In this document: piece after piece, positions 9,255-17,720 of the stretch
How the letters are laid out: each line of letters opens with the position of its first letter
Numbering within the stretch: the first letter of the stretch is position 1
NCBI RefSeq assembly: GCF_001691555.1
Contig: NZ_MAYN01000008.1
Span: 514,617 to 578,616 of the forward strand
Direction of reading: 5' to 3'
DNA length: 64,000 bases
From: Pantoea eucrina
GTDB taxonomy: Bacteria > Pseudomonadota > Gammaproteobacteria > Enterobacterales > Enterobacteriaceae
Position numbers and translations under genes: made by a program
Notes under the pieces: generated by a model
The model's input: the letters and a program-made list of their open reading frames with translations, nothing else
Databases searched by the model: none
Told to the model about the DNA's origin: nothing

Positions 9255-10960
9255 ACTGTCATTTCCGGTTGAACGCTGAGGGCGGCAGGCAGAGGCTGGC
9301 TGGTTTTCGGCAGGCTAAAGGCGATTTCTGTCCCCGGCTGGTGACGCACAATCATTAGCCCCTGGCCGGTCAGTAATCTGACACGGTGGTGGACATTCAG
9401 CAGGCCAATTTTATTGCCCGGCATCTCATTGCGCGCAACGCGACTGACCACCTCGTCGCTGATCCCCGGGCCGGTATCGCGTACTGCGATACGCACCCGG
9501 TCGCCAAGATCTTTCACGCTGAGTGTTACCACACCTTTGCCGCGGCACGGCTGAATACCGTGCACGATGGCATTCTCCACCAGAGGCTGAATCAGCAGGC
9601 TGGGCAGACTGAAGTGCAGATCGTCGTCGATATCGTAGATCATCGACAATTTATCGCCGAAACGCGCCTGCTCGATGGCAATATAATCTTTTACCTGCCA
9701 GAGCTCTTTCTTGATATCGATCAGTTGATCCTCATTGAGTTCCAGGTTGTAGCGCAGGTAACGCGACAGGTTGATAACCAGCTGACGGGCGGTATCGGGA
9801 TTCATCCGGATTGATGCCGAGATCGCGTTCAGAGCGTTAAACAGAAAATGAGGGTTAATTTTGCTCTGCAGCGCGCGCAGTTCAGCTTTATTCGCCATCT
9901 CGCGCAGCTGTTCAGCGCGCGACACCTCCAGCTGGGTCGAGATAATCTGCGACAGCCCGATGGCCATCTCTTTCAGCGAGCCAGTAATGCGGTGCGCCCG
10001 GCGATAGTAAATTTTCAGCGTGCCGGTCACCTGGCCCTGTTCCCAGAGCGGGATCACCAGCATAGAGTGAATATCGCGCGTGCGGTGCGCTTCATCATTG
10101 TTTTTAATAATGATTTTTCCGCTGGCAATCGCCTGCGCGGTGGTAGGGCTGATGCCATCGTCGCCATTGTGATAGTTCTGTTCGCCATAGCCGACATACG
10201 CCTGGATTTGCTGCGTATTGGTAATTGCCACCGCGTCAGCGTGGATGTCGCGCCGGATAATATCGCACACTTCGCGCAGTGCATCGCTGTTTACCTGACG
10301 AAACAGCGGCAGCGTTTTATTCGCTATCTCCAGCGCCAGTTTGGCCTGCCGGGCGGCAATCGCCTCTTTTTCACCTTCTACGCTCTGCACCAGCAGCACA
10401 ATCAGTCCGATACTGGAGGCGCCCAGAATCATCGGCAAGGCGATTTCAGAGACAATCGTCAGGCCGAGCGCTGCAGGCTTTGCCCAGAACAGGATCAGCA
10501 GCATGGTCAGCCCCTCGCACAGCATGCCGCCCACGATGCCAGCGCCCCAGCGCTGCTCCTTGCTGACCCGGCGATTAATTACGCCTGAAGCGATACCGGC
10601 AATAATACTGGTGATCAGGCAGGGGACTGACGTGACGCCATCGATGTCGATCAGGAAACGGTGCACCCCGGCAATGACGCCGGTGGTCACGCCTACCCAG
10701 GGACCAAACAGAATACCGCCCGCCATCACCGCAATCACCCGGACGTTCAGCAGCGAGCCATCTACCGCCACGCCGGACCAGGTGCTGAATAGCGCAAACA
10801 GCGAGAAAATCAGGGTGACGATCGCTTTCTCGTTCAGCGTGTGCTCATCTTTCTGCAGCAGCTGGCGCAGCACGCGGGTGCGGGTAAGGAAAAACAGGCA
10901 AATCAGCATCAGCGCTGCGCGATCAAACACCGCCAGCAGCATGTCAAAATGGAAGGGCAC
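9251..10960 (-). CDS. ypdA: LytS-family pyruvate-sensing histidine kinase YpdA (PyrS)
   Basis: 569 residues with a GTG start at 10958-10960, aligning with the N-terminus of E. coli YpdA (565). Domain order: a 5TM-LYT membrane sensor (about residues 1-200, several helices with [10 protein letters not shown]), a GAF-like domain (about 220-355, [13 protein letters not shown]), then the LytS-type His-kinase region with [17 protein letters not shown] (phospho-His near residue 370) and an HATPase domain with N, G1 and G2 boxes ([28 protein letters not shown]). It phosphorylates YpdB. The 4-bp overlap with ypdB supports an operon. No missing catalytic residue seen. Confidence 0.95.
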   Translation of the reverse strand: MPFHFDMLLAVFDRAALMLICLFFLTRTRVLRQLLQKDEHTLNEKAIVTLIFSLFALFSTWSGVAVDGSLLNVRVIAVMAGGILFGPWVGVTTGVIAGVHRFLIDIDGVTSVPCLITSIIAGIASGVINRRVSKEQRWGAGIVGGMLCEGLTMLLILFWAKPAALGLTIVSEIALPMILGASSIGLIVLLVQSVEGEKEAIAARQAKLALEIANKTLPLFRQVNSDALREVCDIIRRDIHADAVAITNTQQIQAYVGYGEQNYHNGDDGISPTTAQAIASGKIIIKNNDEAHRTRDIHSMLVIPLWEQGQVTGTLKIYYRRAHRITGSLKEMAIGLSQIISTQLEVSRAEQLREMANKAELRALQSKINPHFLFNALNAISASIRMNPDTARQLVINLSRYLRYNLELNEDQLIDIKKELWQVKDYIAIEQARFGDKLSMIYDIDDDLHFSLPSLLIQPLVENAIVHGIQPCRGKGVVTLSVKDLGDRVRIAVRDTGPGISDEVVSRVARNEMPGNKIGLLNVHHRVRLLTGQGLMIVRHQPGTEIAFSLPKTSQPLPAALSVQPEMTV

Positions 10961-11040
10961 AGGCGTTTCCGGGACAGAACATTCATGGTGTCATGATAAA
11001 AAATGCGCGCGCAATGTGCCAGCATGGCGCTGGGGGTTTA

Positions 11041-11431
11041 ACGGGCCGCATAAATGCGGCCCCTGCGGATTTCTGTAGGGGCGCCATTAATGGCGCCCTG
11101 GTTTTAACGGGCCGCATGAATGCGGCCCCTACGGGATTTGTGTAGGGGCGCCATTAATGGAGCCCTGGGTTAACGGGCCGCATAAATGCGGCCCCTGCGG
11201 GATTTATAACGCCGTGGATTTAACGGGCTGCATAAATGCGGCCCCTACGAACGCCGTGGCCCCAACGGAGGTGCGTAGGGGCGCCATTAATGGCGCCCTG
11301 ATTTAATGGGCCGCATAAATGCGGCCCCTACGGGATTTGTGTAGGGGCGCCATTAATGGCGCCCTGGTTTAACGGGCCGCATCAATGCGGCCCCTGCGGA
11401 TTTCTGCAGGGACGCCATTAATGGCGCCCTG
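11041..11431. repeat. Array of two alternating 20-bp palindromes (6 A units, 5 B units)
   Basis: Unit A is GGGCCGCATAAATGCGGCCC with small variants, at about 11043, 11109, 11175, 11225, 11308 and 11374. Unit B is GGGCGCCATTAATGGCGCCC, a perfect palindrome, at about 11079, 11146, 11279, 11345 and 11409. They alternate A-B-A-B-A-A-B-A-B-A-B, joined by short conserved linkers such as CCTGCGGATTTCTGTAG and TGGTTTAAC. One B unit is missing between the third and fourth A. The array fills the ypdA-acetyltransferase gap and carries no supported gene. REP-like clusters behave this way, but these units are not the E. coli REP/BIME sequence. Confidence 0.9.
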
Positions 11432-11486
11432 GCTGTCTCTGCGGCAGTTTGCTATGTTGCACTATTCCCCGCAGCGGAGCGCCGCC

Positions 11487-12011
11487 ATGCAACTTCTGAC
11501 CCCGCGATTAACCCTGAGCCGGTTGCAGCCGGAAGACTGGCAGATTTTCAAAGCGGTACATGAAGACAGTGACACCATGACCTGGGTAGGCGAAATTCCT
11601 GACGAAAACGATATTCGTCAGCGTTTCACTGAGCGGCTGGCGCCCTGGCAGCCTGCCAGCTTTCATATGCTGTGCCTGGTGGCGCGCCTGCAAAAAAATC
11701 AGGAACCGATAGGCCTGTTTGGCTGCAGCGCCGAATGGCACCCTTATCGACAGGCAGAAGTTGGCTATATGTTGCGCCATAGCCACACCGGGCAGGGCTA
11801 CGGCAGCGAAGCGCTGGCAGCGCTGGTCCGTTTTCTGTTCAGCGCAGAATTTCATAAGCTGAAAGCGCTGGTGATTGAGGGTAACTGGCCATCCAGACGC
11901 ATTCTGGAAAAGAATAATTTTATGCTGGAGGGGACGTTGCGGGATAATTATCTGTTAAACGGACAGTGGGTAAACGATTGGGTATTTGGTTGCCTGAATC
12001 CCGAAAAATAA
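11487..12011 (+). CDS. GNAT-family N-acetyltransferase (RimJ/RimL-like)
   Basis: 174 residues from ATG 11487 with a nearby GGAG. Longer in-frame starts run into the palindrome array and are unlikely to be used. The opening LLTPRLTLSRLQPEDW is the standard RimJ/RimL-like beginning. The acetyl-CoA loop appears as RHSHTGQGYGSEAL, and the late IEGNWPSRRILEKNNFMLEG pattern (Asn-x-x-Ser then Gly) is typical of the fold. Substrates range from ribosomal protein N-termini to drugs and cannot be read here. Single gene between the repeat array and alaC; same strand as alaC but 119 bp apart. Confidence 0.82.
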   Translation: MQLLTPRLTLSRLQPEDWQIFKAVHEDSDTMTWVGEIPDENDIRQRFTERLAPWQPASFHMLCLVARLQKNQEPIGLFGCSAEWHPYRQAEVGYMLRHSHTGQGYGSEALAALVRFLFSAEFHKLKALVIEGNWPSRRILEKNNFMLEGTLRDNYLLNGQWVNDWVFGCLNPEK

Positions 12012-12130
12012 AAAAATATTCTGCTGCTCTCGACAGTGCAGGGCTCTGCGCGCTATGTTCGGGATAAGGTCACAGCGAGTGATCTGCGTCGCTCGGACGG
12101 TCCGGGCGCTCACGTAATCCTGAGGACACC

Positions 12131-13366
12131 ATGGCTGATAACAGCATACCCCGTCGTTTCTCGCGTATAGAACGCCTTCCCCCTTACGTATTCAATATTA
12201 CCGCTGAACTGAAGATGGCTGCACGCCGGCGCGGCGAAGATATTATCGACTTTTCAATGGGGAATCCGGATGGCGCTACGCCACCGCATATTGTGGAAAA
12301 ACTCTGTCAGGTGGCGCAGCGGGAAGATACGCATGGCTATTCCACCTCAAAAGGTATCCCGCGCCTGCGCCGGGCGATTTCGCGCTGGTACGCTGAGCGC
12401 TATGAAGTAGATATCGATCCGGAGTCAGAAGCGATTGTGACTATCGGCTCCAAAGAGGGGCTGGCGCACCTGATGCTCGCCACGCTCGATCACGGCGACA
12501 CCGTGCTGGTGCCGAACCCCAGCTATCCTATCCATATTTATGGTGCGGTGATCGCCGGGGCGCAGGTTCGCTCCGTGCCGCTGGTGGCGGGCGTGGATTT
12601 CTTTACTGAGCTGGAGCGTGCGATTCGCGAAAGCTATCCGAAGCCGAAAATGATGATCCTCGGCTTTCCTTCCAATCCCACCGCTCAGTGCGTCGAACTC
12701 GACTTCTTTGAACGGGTGATTGCGCTGGCAAAACAGTATAACGTGCTGGTGATCCACGATCTCGCCTACGCTGACATCACCTACGACGGCTGGAAAGCGC
12801 CCTCAATCATGCAGGTGCCGGGCGCGCGCGACGTGGCCGTAGAGTTTTTTACGCTCTCCAAGAGCTACAACATGGCGGGCTGGCGTATCGGTTTCATGAC
12901 AGGGAACAAAGAGCTGGTAGCTGCCCTGGCGCGCATCAAAAGCTATCACGACTACGGGACATTTACGCCGCTGCAGGTGGCAGCCATTGCCGCGCTGGAG
13001 GGCGATCAGCAGTGCGTGCGCGATATCGCTGAGCAGTATAAGCGCCGGCGTGATGTGCTGGTAAAAGGGCTGCATGAAGCGGGCTGGATGGTGGATTTGC
13101 CTAAGGCTTCCATGTACGTCTGGGCAAAAATTCCGGAACGCTATGCGCATCTTGGCTCGCTGGAGTTTGCCAAACTGCTGCTGCAGGAGGCGAAGGTTTG
13201 CGTGTCGCCAGGCATCGGTTTTGGTGAATATGGTGATACACATGTGCGCTTTGCGCTGATTGAAAACAGCGATCGCATTCGTCAGGCGGTGCGGGGGATT
13301 AAAGCGATGTTCCGTGCCGACGGTATCTTACCGGGAGCGATGAAAGAAGCAGAAGAGACGCGTTAA
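12131..13366 (+). CDS. alaC: Alanine transaminase AlaC
   Basis: 411 residues, near-identical in layout to E. coli AlaC/YfdZ (412). PLP-dependent class I aminotransferase making L-alanine from pyruvate and glutamate. Recognisable: the N-terminal [21 protein letters not shown], substrate/PLP segment [10 protein letters not shown], the Asn-Pro-Thr of FPSNPTAQ, and the Schiff-base lysine in [16 protein letters not shown]. Start ATG 12131 is preceded by TGAGGACACC. It lies a few kb from the pyruvate-sensing YpdAB, as in E. coli, and is followed by a hairpin at 13376-13398. Confidence 0.96.
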   Translation: MADNSIPRRFSRIERLPPYVFNITAELKMAARRRGEDIIDFSMGNPDGATPPHIVEKLCQVAQREDTHGYSTSKGIPRLRRAISRWYAERYEVDIDPESEAIVTIGSKEGLAHLMLATLDHGDTVLVPNPSYPIHIYGAVIAGAQVRSVPLVAGVDFFTELERAIRESYPKPKMMILGFPSNPTAQCVELDFFERVIALAKQYNVLVIHDLAYADITYDGWKAPSIMQVPGARDVAVEFFTLSKSYNMAGWRIGFMTGNKELVAALARIKSYHDYGTFTPLQVAAIAALEGDQQCVRDIAEQYKRRRDVLVKGLHEAGWMVDLPKASMYVWAKIPERYAHLGSLEFAKLLLQEAKVCVSPGIGFGEYGDTHVRFALIENSDRIRQAVRGIKAMFRADGILPGAMKEAEETR

Positions 13367-13375
13367 GCGTGAGTC

Positions 13376-13398
13376 GGGGCGACTGGTATGGTCGCCCC
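13376..13398. terminator. Hairpin between alaC and ypdK
   Basis: GGGGCGAC/GTCGCCCC perfect 8-bp stem, loop TGGTATG, 9 bases after the alaC stop and 9 bases before the ypdK stop on the other strand. No T-run follows. Probably a shared terminator or stabiliser. Confidence 0.55.
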
Positions 13399-13407
13399 GT
13401 CCGGTAC

Positions 13408-13479
13408 TCAGAGCATCAGCACAAAGGTGCCGACCCAAAGCAACACGAAAAAAGAAATGCCCATCAAAGCGTATTTCAC
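13408..13479 (-). CDS. ypdK: Small membrane protein YpdK, GTG start
   Basis: A 23-residue frame: V(M)KYALMGISFFVLLWVGTFVLML, read from GTG at 13477-13479. It lines up residue for residue with E. coli YpdK (MKYFFMGISFMVIVWAGTFALMI, from memory), which also sits next to alaC. The peptide is a single hydrophobic helix expected to insert in the inner membrane; its function is unknown. A good AGAGGAG site lies about 8 bases upstream. The ATG overlapping the GTG (ATGTTGTGA) is out of frame and stops at once, so GTG must be used. Too short for normal gene finders. Confidence 0.85.
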   Translation of the reverse strand: MKYALMGISFFVLLWVGTFVLML

Positions 13480-13679
13480 AACATAACTCCTCTGTGCGGT
13501 TACCGTGATGGCGATCCCAGACCAGCGTAACCCGAACAGAATAAGAGAAAGGTGGAGTTCATCACCGCTACACGCTTTCTACTCAGGTGGTCCCGGCCAG
13601 ACCGGAACAGGATCGGGCGCTAATTTACGCGGAATCGATCCAGAAATAAATAGGCCGGTTCTGAGATATTGCTCACAAT

Positions 13680-14708
13680 TTAATGGGTCTCAATATGCGG
13701 GATCGCCGACATGCCGACGCGCAGCTGTGCCAGATCGGGCTGACCTGCATCAAGCATGATCTTCACCGGCAGACGCTGAACCACTTTAGTATAGTTGCCG
13801 GTTGCATTATCAGGTGAGATGGCAGAGAAAGTTGCCCCTGTTGCCGGCGCAATGCTGTCAATCTGCCCGGTAAAGGTTTTACCCGGTAGTGCATCAACAG
13901 TAACGCTGACCTTTTGCCCCGGCCGCACGTCGGTCAGCTGGGTTTCCAGATAGTTAGCCGTAATGTAGAGCTGCTGCAGCGGCACCACTGCCAGCAGACG
14001 GCTGCCGGCGCTGACATAGGCGCCCGGACGTACCGTACGCTGCCCTACCATGCCCTCAACCGGGGCAACAATACGGGTATAAGAGAGATTAAGCTGCGCC
14101 TGGTCGACATTCGCCTGCGCGGCTGCGACATCCGCCTCTGCCTGACGCACGGCTGCCTGCAGGACACTAACCTGCTTACGCGCCGCGTCCAGCGCTGCTT
14201 CACTCTGTCGTACTGTGGCCGAAGCGGAACGCTGATTAGCGTCTGCTTTTTGCTGATCGTCAGCCGCAATAGTGCCGCTCTTATAGAGCTGATTATAACG
14301 TGCAGCGTTCTGACCGGCGTAGCGGGCCGCTGCCTCACTGGCTGCCAGCGTCGCTTTTGCCTGATTGATGGTCGCCTGCTGCTGCGCCAGCTGCGCCTGG
14401 GTGCTCAGCCGTTTAGCTTCGCTCACCTGCAGCGAGGCGCGCGCGGTTTCCAGCGCCACGCGAAAATCGCGATCGTCAAGCGTTGCCAGCAGATCGCCTG
14501 CCCGGACGTGCTGATTATCCTGCACGCTGACCCGGGCGATATAGCCTGAAACTTTAGGGGCGACCAGGGTGTAATCCGCATTGACCCAGGCATCGTCGGT
14601 GCGATGATCGTTGGCGGTCATTGCACGCCAGACAAAGAAGGCGAGCGCGAGCAGCAGCACTAACAGGGCGCTTAGCAGCGCCGTTCTTTTTACAGCAGAG
14701 AGTTGCAT
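13680..14708 (-). CDS. HlyD/EmrA-type membrane fusion protein of a multidrug efflux pair
   Basis: 342 residues: a short cytoplasmic N-terminus, one transmembrane helix (about 10-30, LLSALLVLLLALAFFVW), the first lipoyl half ending DDAWVNADYTLVAPKVSGYI, a long Ala/Gln-rich coiled-coil hairpin (about 85-195), then the second lipoyl half with NLSYTRIVAPVEGMVGQR and a beta-barrel. This is the EmrA/HlyD family, which bridges an inner-membrane pump to an outer-membrane channel. It starts one base after the stop of the upstream DHA2 transporter gene, so the two form an operon. No TolC-like gene is nearby; the chromosomal TolC would presumably be used. Confidence 0.88.
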   Translation of the reverse strand: MQLSAVKRTALLSALLVLLLALAFFVWRAMTANDHRTDDAWVNADYTLVAPKVSGYIARVSVQDNQHVRAGDLLATLDDRDFRVALETARASLQVSEAKRLSTQAQLAQQQATINQAKATLAASEAAARYAGQNAARYNQLYKSGTIAADDQQKADANQRSASATVRQSEAALDAARKQVSVLQAAVRQAEADVAAAQANVDQAQLNLSYTRIVAPVEGMVGQRTVRPGAYVSAGSRLLAVVPLQQLYITANYLETQLTDVRPGQKVSVTVDALPGKTFTGQIDSIAPATGATFSAISPDNATGNYTKVVQRLPVKIMLDAGQPDLAQLRVGMSAIPHIETH

Positions 14709-14709
14709 A

Positions 14710-16314
14710 TCAGTTTTCCCGACGTGACGTAACAGGTTGAATCAATGTTTGTGGCGGCCAGACGCGATGCGCCAGGCAGAGCGTGAGCAGCACCAGCAGG
14801 GCGCCAAAGCCGGTCAGCATCAGCCAGGCATCGCTTAGGCTGAGTACCAGCGCCTGATGTTTCAGCAGAGCGGCAAATCCGCTCAGGTTCTGCACGCTGC
14901 TGGCGCTGCCATCCGGCAGCAGAGGCGTGCTGCTGTCTGCCTGCGCGCTGCTGGTCGCGGTCATCAGCCAGCTGCGGCTGGCGGCCTGATCCACCAGCAC
15001 ATGGGAGTGAAACTGTTCGCGATGGCTGATAAACCACTCCACCAGGGTGCTGGCCGCGATGCTGGAAAACCCGCGCACGGTGTTAAACATGGCTGAAGCA
15101 AAAGGCCCTTCCGGCGGGGCCACCACGCTGGTGGCGCTCATCAGTACCGGCAGGATCACCATCGGCTGCCCGAACGCCTGCAGGATCTGCATCAGCCAGA
15201 AGTTCTGCCGCGCCCAGTCAGTGGTGACCTGCGTGCCCAGCAGGCAGGCAGTGACCAGCAGCAGCACGCCGCAGCACAGTACCCAGCGGCAATCGACCCG
15301 GCGAATATTCAGAATGGCAGCGACCAGCGGGGCAATCAGCAGCTGCGGCAGGCCCACCGTCAGCGCCAGCGGGGCAAACTGCAGCGTACGGAATCCCTCA
15401 ACCTGACCAAAATAGACTGAAGGAAGCGCAGAACCGGAGAGCGCCAGAATCAGCACCGCCATCAGCGCCAGCAGGCCGTGTGCCAGGTTGGGACGACGCA
15501 GCATCTGCAGCCTGAACAGCGGCAGCGGATGAAACCACTCGTTGATCAGAAATACCGTCAGCAGCGCCAGCGCGCTCAGCAGCAGCGCGGTAAACAGCGG
15601 CGAGCTGAGCCAGTCCAGCCGCTCTCCCTGCGTCAGAGCCAGAATCAGCAGCGCCATGCCGGTGCAGCCGGTGAGCATGCCAAACAGATCGATCTGACGA
15701 AAGCGCTCCAGGCGCAGCGGATCCTGTGGCAGCCCCCACGCAATCAGCGCCATCGCCAGCAGCATTGCCGGGATCACCTGCCAGAATACAAACGCCCAGC
15801 CCACCTCATCGGTCCAGAACGCGGCCAGCGAAGCCGCCATATTGGGGCCAAAGGTAGCGGTAAGCGCATAGGCGCCCAGGCCATAGAGTTTGATCGGCGG
15901 CGGCAGAAAGCGCAGCGCTACCGTCATCAGCAGCGGCGGCAGCGCACCGCCAAATATCCCCTGCAGCACGCGCAGTGTAATAAACAGTGCCGTATCCTGG
16001 GTCAGCGGCAGCACGAGGCCGCACAGCATAAAACCGGCAGCAACCGCCAGCGCAAAACGGCGCAGAGAAAAGGTAACGGCAAACCAGGGGGCAATCATCA
16101 TCGCGGCGACTTCAGCTGCCTGATAGCCGGAGACAATCCAGCTGCCGCGATCGTGACTGATACCGATCGCAGCGCGGATATCTGCCAGGGCAATATCCGT
16201 GACCCGATCGTTGAGTCCTGACGTCAGTGCCGCGATCAGCACGCCCACCAGCCCGAGAGCCAGGCGCAGTGTAAACGGGTGCGGAGCTGGCGGAGCAGCG
16301 GGCGAAGCGGTCAT
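14710..16314 (-). CDS. DHA2-family MFS drug exporter (EmrB-like)
   Basis: 534 residues with about 14 hydrophobic helices, the size and layout of EmrB/QacA (DHA2) drug:H+ antiporters. Motif C-like glycines and the helix-5 region (ALTATFGPNMAASLAAFW) are visible. The N-terminal ALTSGLNDRVTDIALADIRA replaces the usual LDxTIVNVALP, which places it in the variant EmrB-like branch often annotated as MFS transporter paired with HlyD. First gene of a two-gene operon with the fusion protein. Divergent from an IclR regulator across an intergenic region carrying two repeated operator-like boxes. Substrates unknown. Confidence 0.87.
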   Translation of the reverse strand: MTASPAAPPAPHPFTLRLALGLVGVLIAALTSGLNDRVTDIALADIRAAIGISHDRGSWIVSGYQAAEVAAMMIAPWFAVTFSLRRFALAVAAGFMLCGLVLPLTQDTALFITLRVLQGIFGGALPPLLMTVALRFLPPPIKLYGLGAYALTATFGPNMAASLAAFWTDEVGWAFVFWQVIPAMLLAMALIAWGLPQDPLRLERFRQIDLFGMLTGCTGMALLILALTQGERLDWLSSPLFTALLLSALALLTVFLINEWFHPLPLFRLQMLRRPNLAHGLLALMAVLILALSGSALPSVYFGQVEGFRTLQFAPLALTVGLPQLLIAPLVAAILNIRRVDCRWVLCCGVLLLVTACLLGTQVTTDWARQNFWLMQILQAFGQPMVILPVLMSATSVVAPPEGPFASAMFNTVRGFSSIAASTLVEWFISHREQFHSHVLVDQAASRSWLMTATSSAQADSSTPLLPDGSASSVQNLSGFAALLKHQALVLSLSDAWLMLTGFGALLVLLTLCLAHRVWPPQTLIQPVTSRREN

Positions 16315-16343
16315 AACAGAACTCTCATGAATTTATGATGCAG

Positions 16344-16407
16344 TGTATTACGATGTGATACAGGACGCGCATCTTACATGCCGGTATGATGTATTGCAAT
16401 GTGATAC
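16344..16407. promoter_or_regulatory. Two 18-bp repeated boxes in the efflux/IclR divergent promoter
   Basis: TGTATTACGATGTGATAC at 16344-16361 and TGTATTGCAATGTGATAC at 16390-16407 differ at two positions and lie 46 bp apart, between divergent genes. Each is a rough inverted repeat (GTAT..ATAC around ATTGCAAT). The placement is ideal for the adjacent IclR-family regulator to control both itself and the efflux operon; that link is inference. Confidence 0.65.
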
Positions 16408-16466
16408 CCGGGTACAAAAGTGCGATCATTCGCGCTACAGTAAAGCAGGCTCAGAAGGAACGCATC

Positions 16467-17252
16467 ATGGTGGGATCTGCCTCAGGCCGTGAGGATGAAA
16501 AAGCGGGTGGCATTCAGGTCATTGCGCGTGCGGCAAAAATTTTACATGCGCTGGGCGAACACCCCGGCGGTATGAGTCTGGGCGAAATAGCACAGGTGGT
16601 GAACCTGCCGCGCTCTACGGTACAGCGTATTGTGGCAGCGCTCGACAGCGCTCAGCTGGTGCGCAGCAGCGGGGCAAGGGGACTGAGACTGGGTCCGGCT
16701 TTGCTGAAACTGATCTCCAGCGTCCATACGGACGTGGTGGAGCTGGCGCGTCCGCTGCTGGAACAGCTCTCAGCAACGGTTAACGAAACCGTTTCACTGG
16801 CGCGCGCCAGCGGGACGCAGCTGGCGATCGTACACTATGTCGTGGCGCCGCGTGAGCTGCGGGTCGTACCGCGTATGGGGCTTAATCTGCCGCTCTACAG
16901 TACGTCCGGCGGCCGGGCGCTGCTGGCGCTGGAGAGCGATGAAGATGTGCAGCTGCTGGTGGGCAATGCCTGGCAGGAGCTGACAGATAAAACGGTAAAA
17001 ACGCTGCCGCAGCTGATGGCGCTGATTGCCGACGTACGCAGCAGCGGTCTGGCGATCGATCGCGGTGAAACGCTTGAAGGGATCACCACTCTGGCGGTCG
17101 CCATCGACACCCTGTTTGGACGCTTCTCTATCTCCCTGCTGGTGCCCGGCGCGCGCTTTTCGCAACATGAAGCGCGCTATCGCAAAGAGATCATCACCTG
17201 TAAAGAGGCGCTGCTGCGCGAAATTGGCAAAATAACCGCTGTGGAGAGGTAA
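16467..17252 (+). CDS. IclR-family transcriptional regulator
   Basis: 261 residues from ATG 16467 behind AAGGAA. N-terminal winged helix-turn-helix (about 18-75: MSLGEIAQVVNLPRSTVQRI then a wing segment), followed by the IclR effector domain with characteristic MGLNLPLYSTSGGRALLA and the late SISLLVPGARF. It is transcribed away from the EmrAB-like pair and is followed after 6 bp by a Usp gene and an uncharacterised membrane protein gene. It probably represses the divergent efflux genes through the repeated boxes at 16344-16407. Effector unknown. Confidence 0.88.
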   Translation: MVGSASGREDEKAGGIQVIARAAKILHALGEHPGGMSLGEIAQVVNLPRSTVQRIVAALDSAQLVRSSGARGLRLGPALLKLISSVHTDVVELARPLLEQLSATVNETVSLARASGTQLAIVHYVVAPRELRVVPRMGLNLPLYSTSGGRALLALESDEDVQLLVGNAWQELTDKTVKTLPQLMALIADVRSSGLAIDRGETLEGITTLAVAIDTLFGRFSISLLVPGARFSQHEARYRKEIITCKEALLREIGKITAVER

Positions 17253-17258
17253 CGGCAC

Positions 17259-17711
17259 ATGAAAATGTTGTTAATGGCTATCGATAACTCGCCGGTCGCA
17301 GAAAAGGTCATCGCGCTGACAATCGAACAGGCGCTGGCGCTCAGCGCACCGGTTACGGTGCTGTGCTGTATCGATCCCGCCTATTCGGTCTGCAATCAGC
17401 CCATTGAAATTGACGCCGGTGAAGATCCGGATGATTTTGTCGCGGCACAAGATGAGCAGAATACCGCCGAGATGGTGGTGCGTCATGCGCTGGCCCCCCT
17501 GCTGCGGGCAGGCGTCGATGCCAGAGGCATTATTCTGGCCGGTGAAGCTGCTGAAACCATTGTGGCGCAGGCTGCGGCACTGCGCGCCAGTATGATTATC
17601 ATGGGACGCCGGCACCTCTCGCCGCTTAACCGGCTGCTGAAAGGCTCGGTCAGCGCGGCAGTGATCGAACGCGCAACCTGTCCGGTTTTGCTGGATGTGC
17701 GTAAGGATTAA
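17259..17711 (+). CDS. UspA-family universal stress protein
   Basis: 150 residues of the UspA fold. The N-terminal strand MKMLLMAIDNSPVAEKVI carries the conserved Asp. The ATP-binding glycine loop near the end reads IIMGRRHLSPLNRLLKGSVS, followed by the conserved CPVLLDV C-terminus, so this is an ATP-binding-type Usp. It starts 6 bp after the IclR gene and lies 9 bp before the next gene, implying one transcript. Usp proteins act in stress survival; the specific role here is not evident. Confidence 0.9.
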   Translation: MKMLLMAIDNSPVAEKVIALTIEQALALSAPVTVLCCIDPAYSVCNQPIEIDAGEDPDDFVAAQDEQNTAEMVVRHALAPLLRAGVDARGIILAGEAAETIVAQAAALRASMIIMGRRHLSPLNRLLKGSVSAAVIERATCPVLLDVRKD

Positions 17712-17720
17712 CGCTGCGCT

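Noticed and set aside
9848-10588. 246-residue plus-strand frame
   Set aside because: Antisense of ypdA with biased composition and no ribosome site.
10341-11078. 245-residue frame running into the palindrome array
   Set aside because: Antisense of ypdA; Ser/Pro/Arg-rich shadow with no homology.
11041-11431. Possible CRISPR array
   Set aside because: The repeated units are short perfect palindromes of two alternating kinds with conserved linkers; no unique spacers and no cas genes.
11385-11486. N-terminal extension of the acetyltransferase
   Set aside because: The extra residues are encoded by the palindrome array and lack homology; the start at 11487 is better placed.
13505-13759. 84-residue plus-strand frame
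   Set aside because: Overlaps the 3' end of the fusion-protein gene and has no ribosome site or recognisable feature.
15478-16221. 247-residue plus-strand open frame
   Set aside because: It is the antisense shadow of the MFS exporter gene, is rich in Gln/Arg/His and has no ribosome site.
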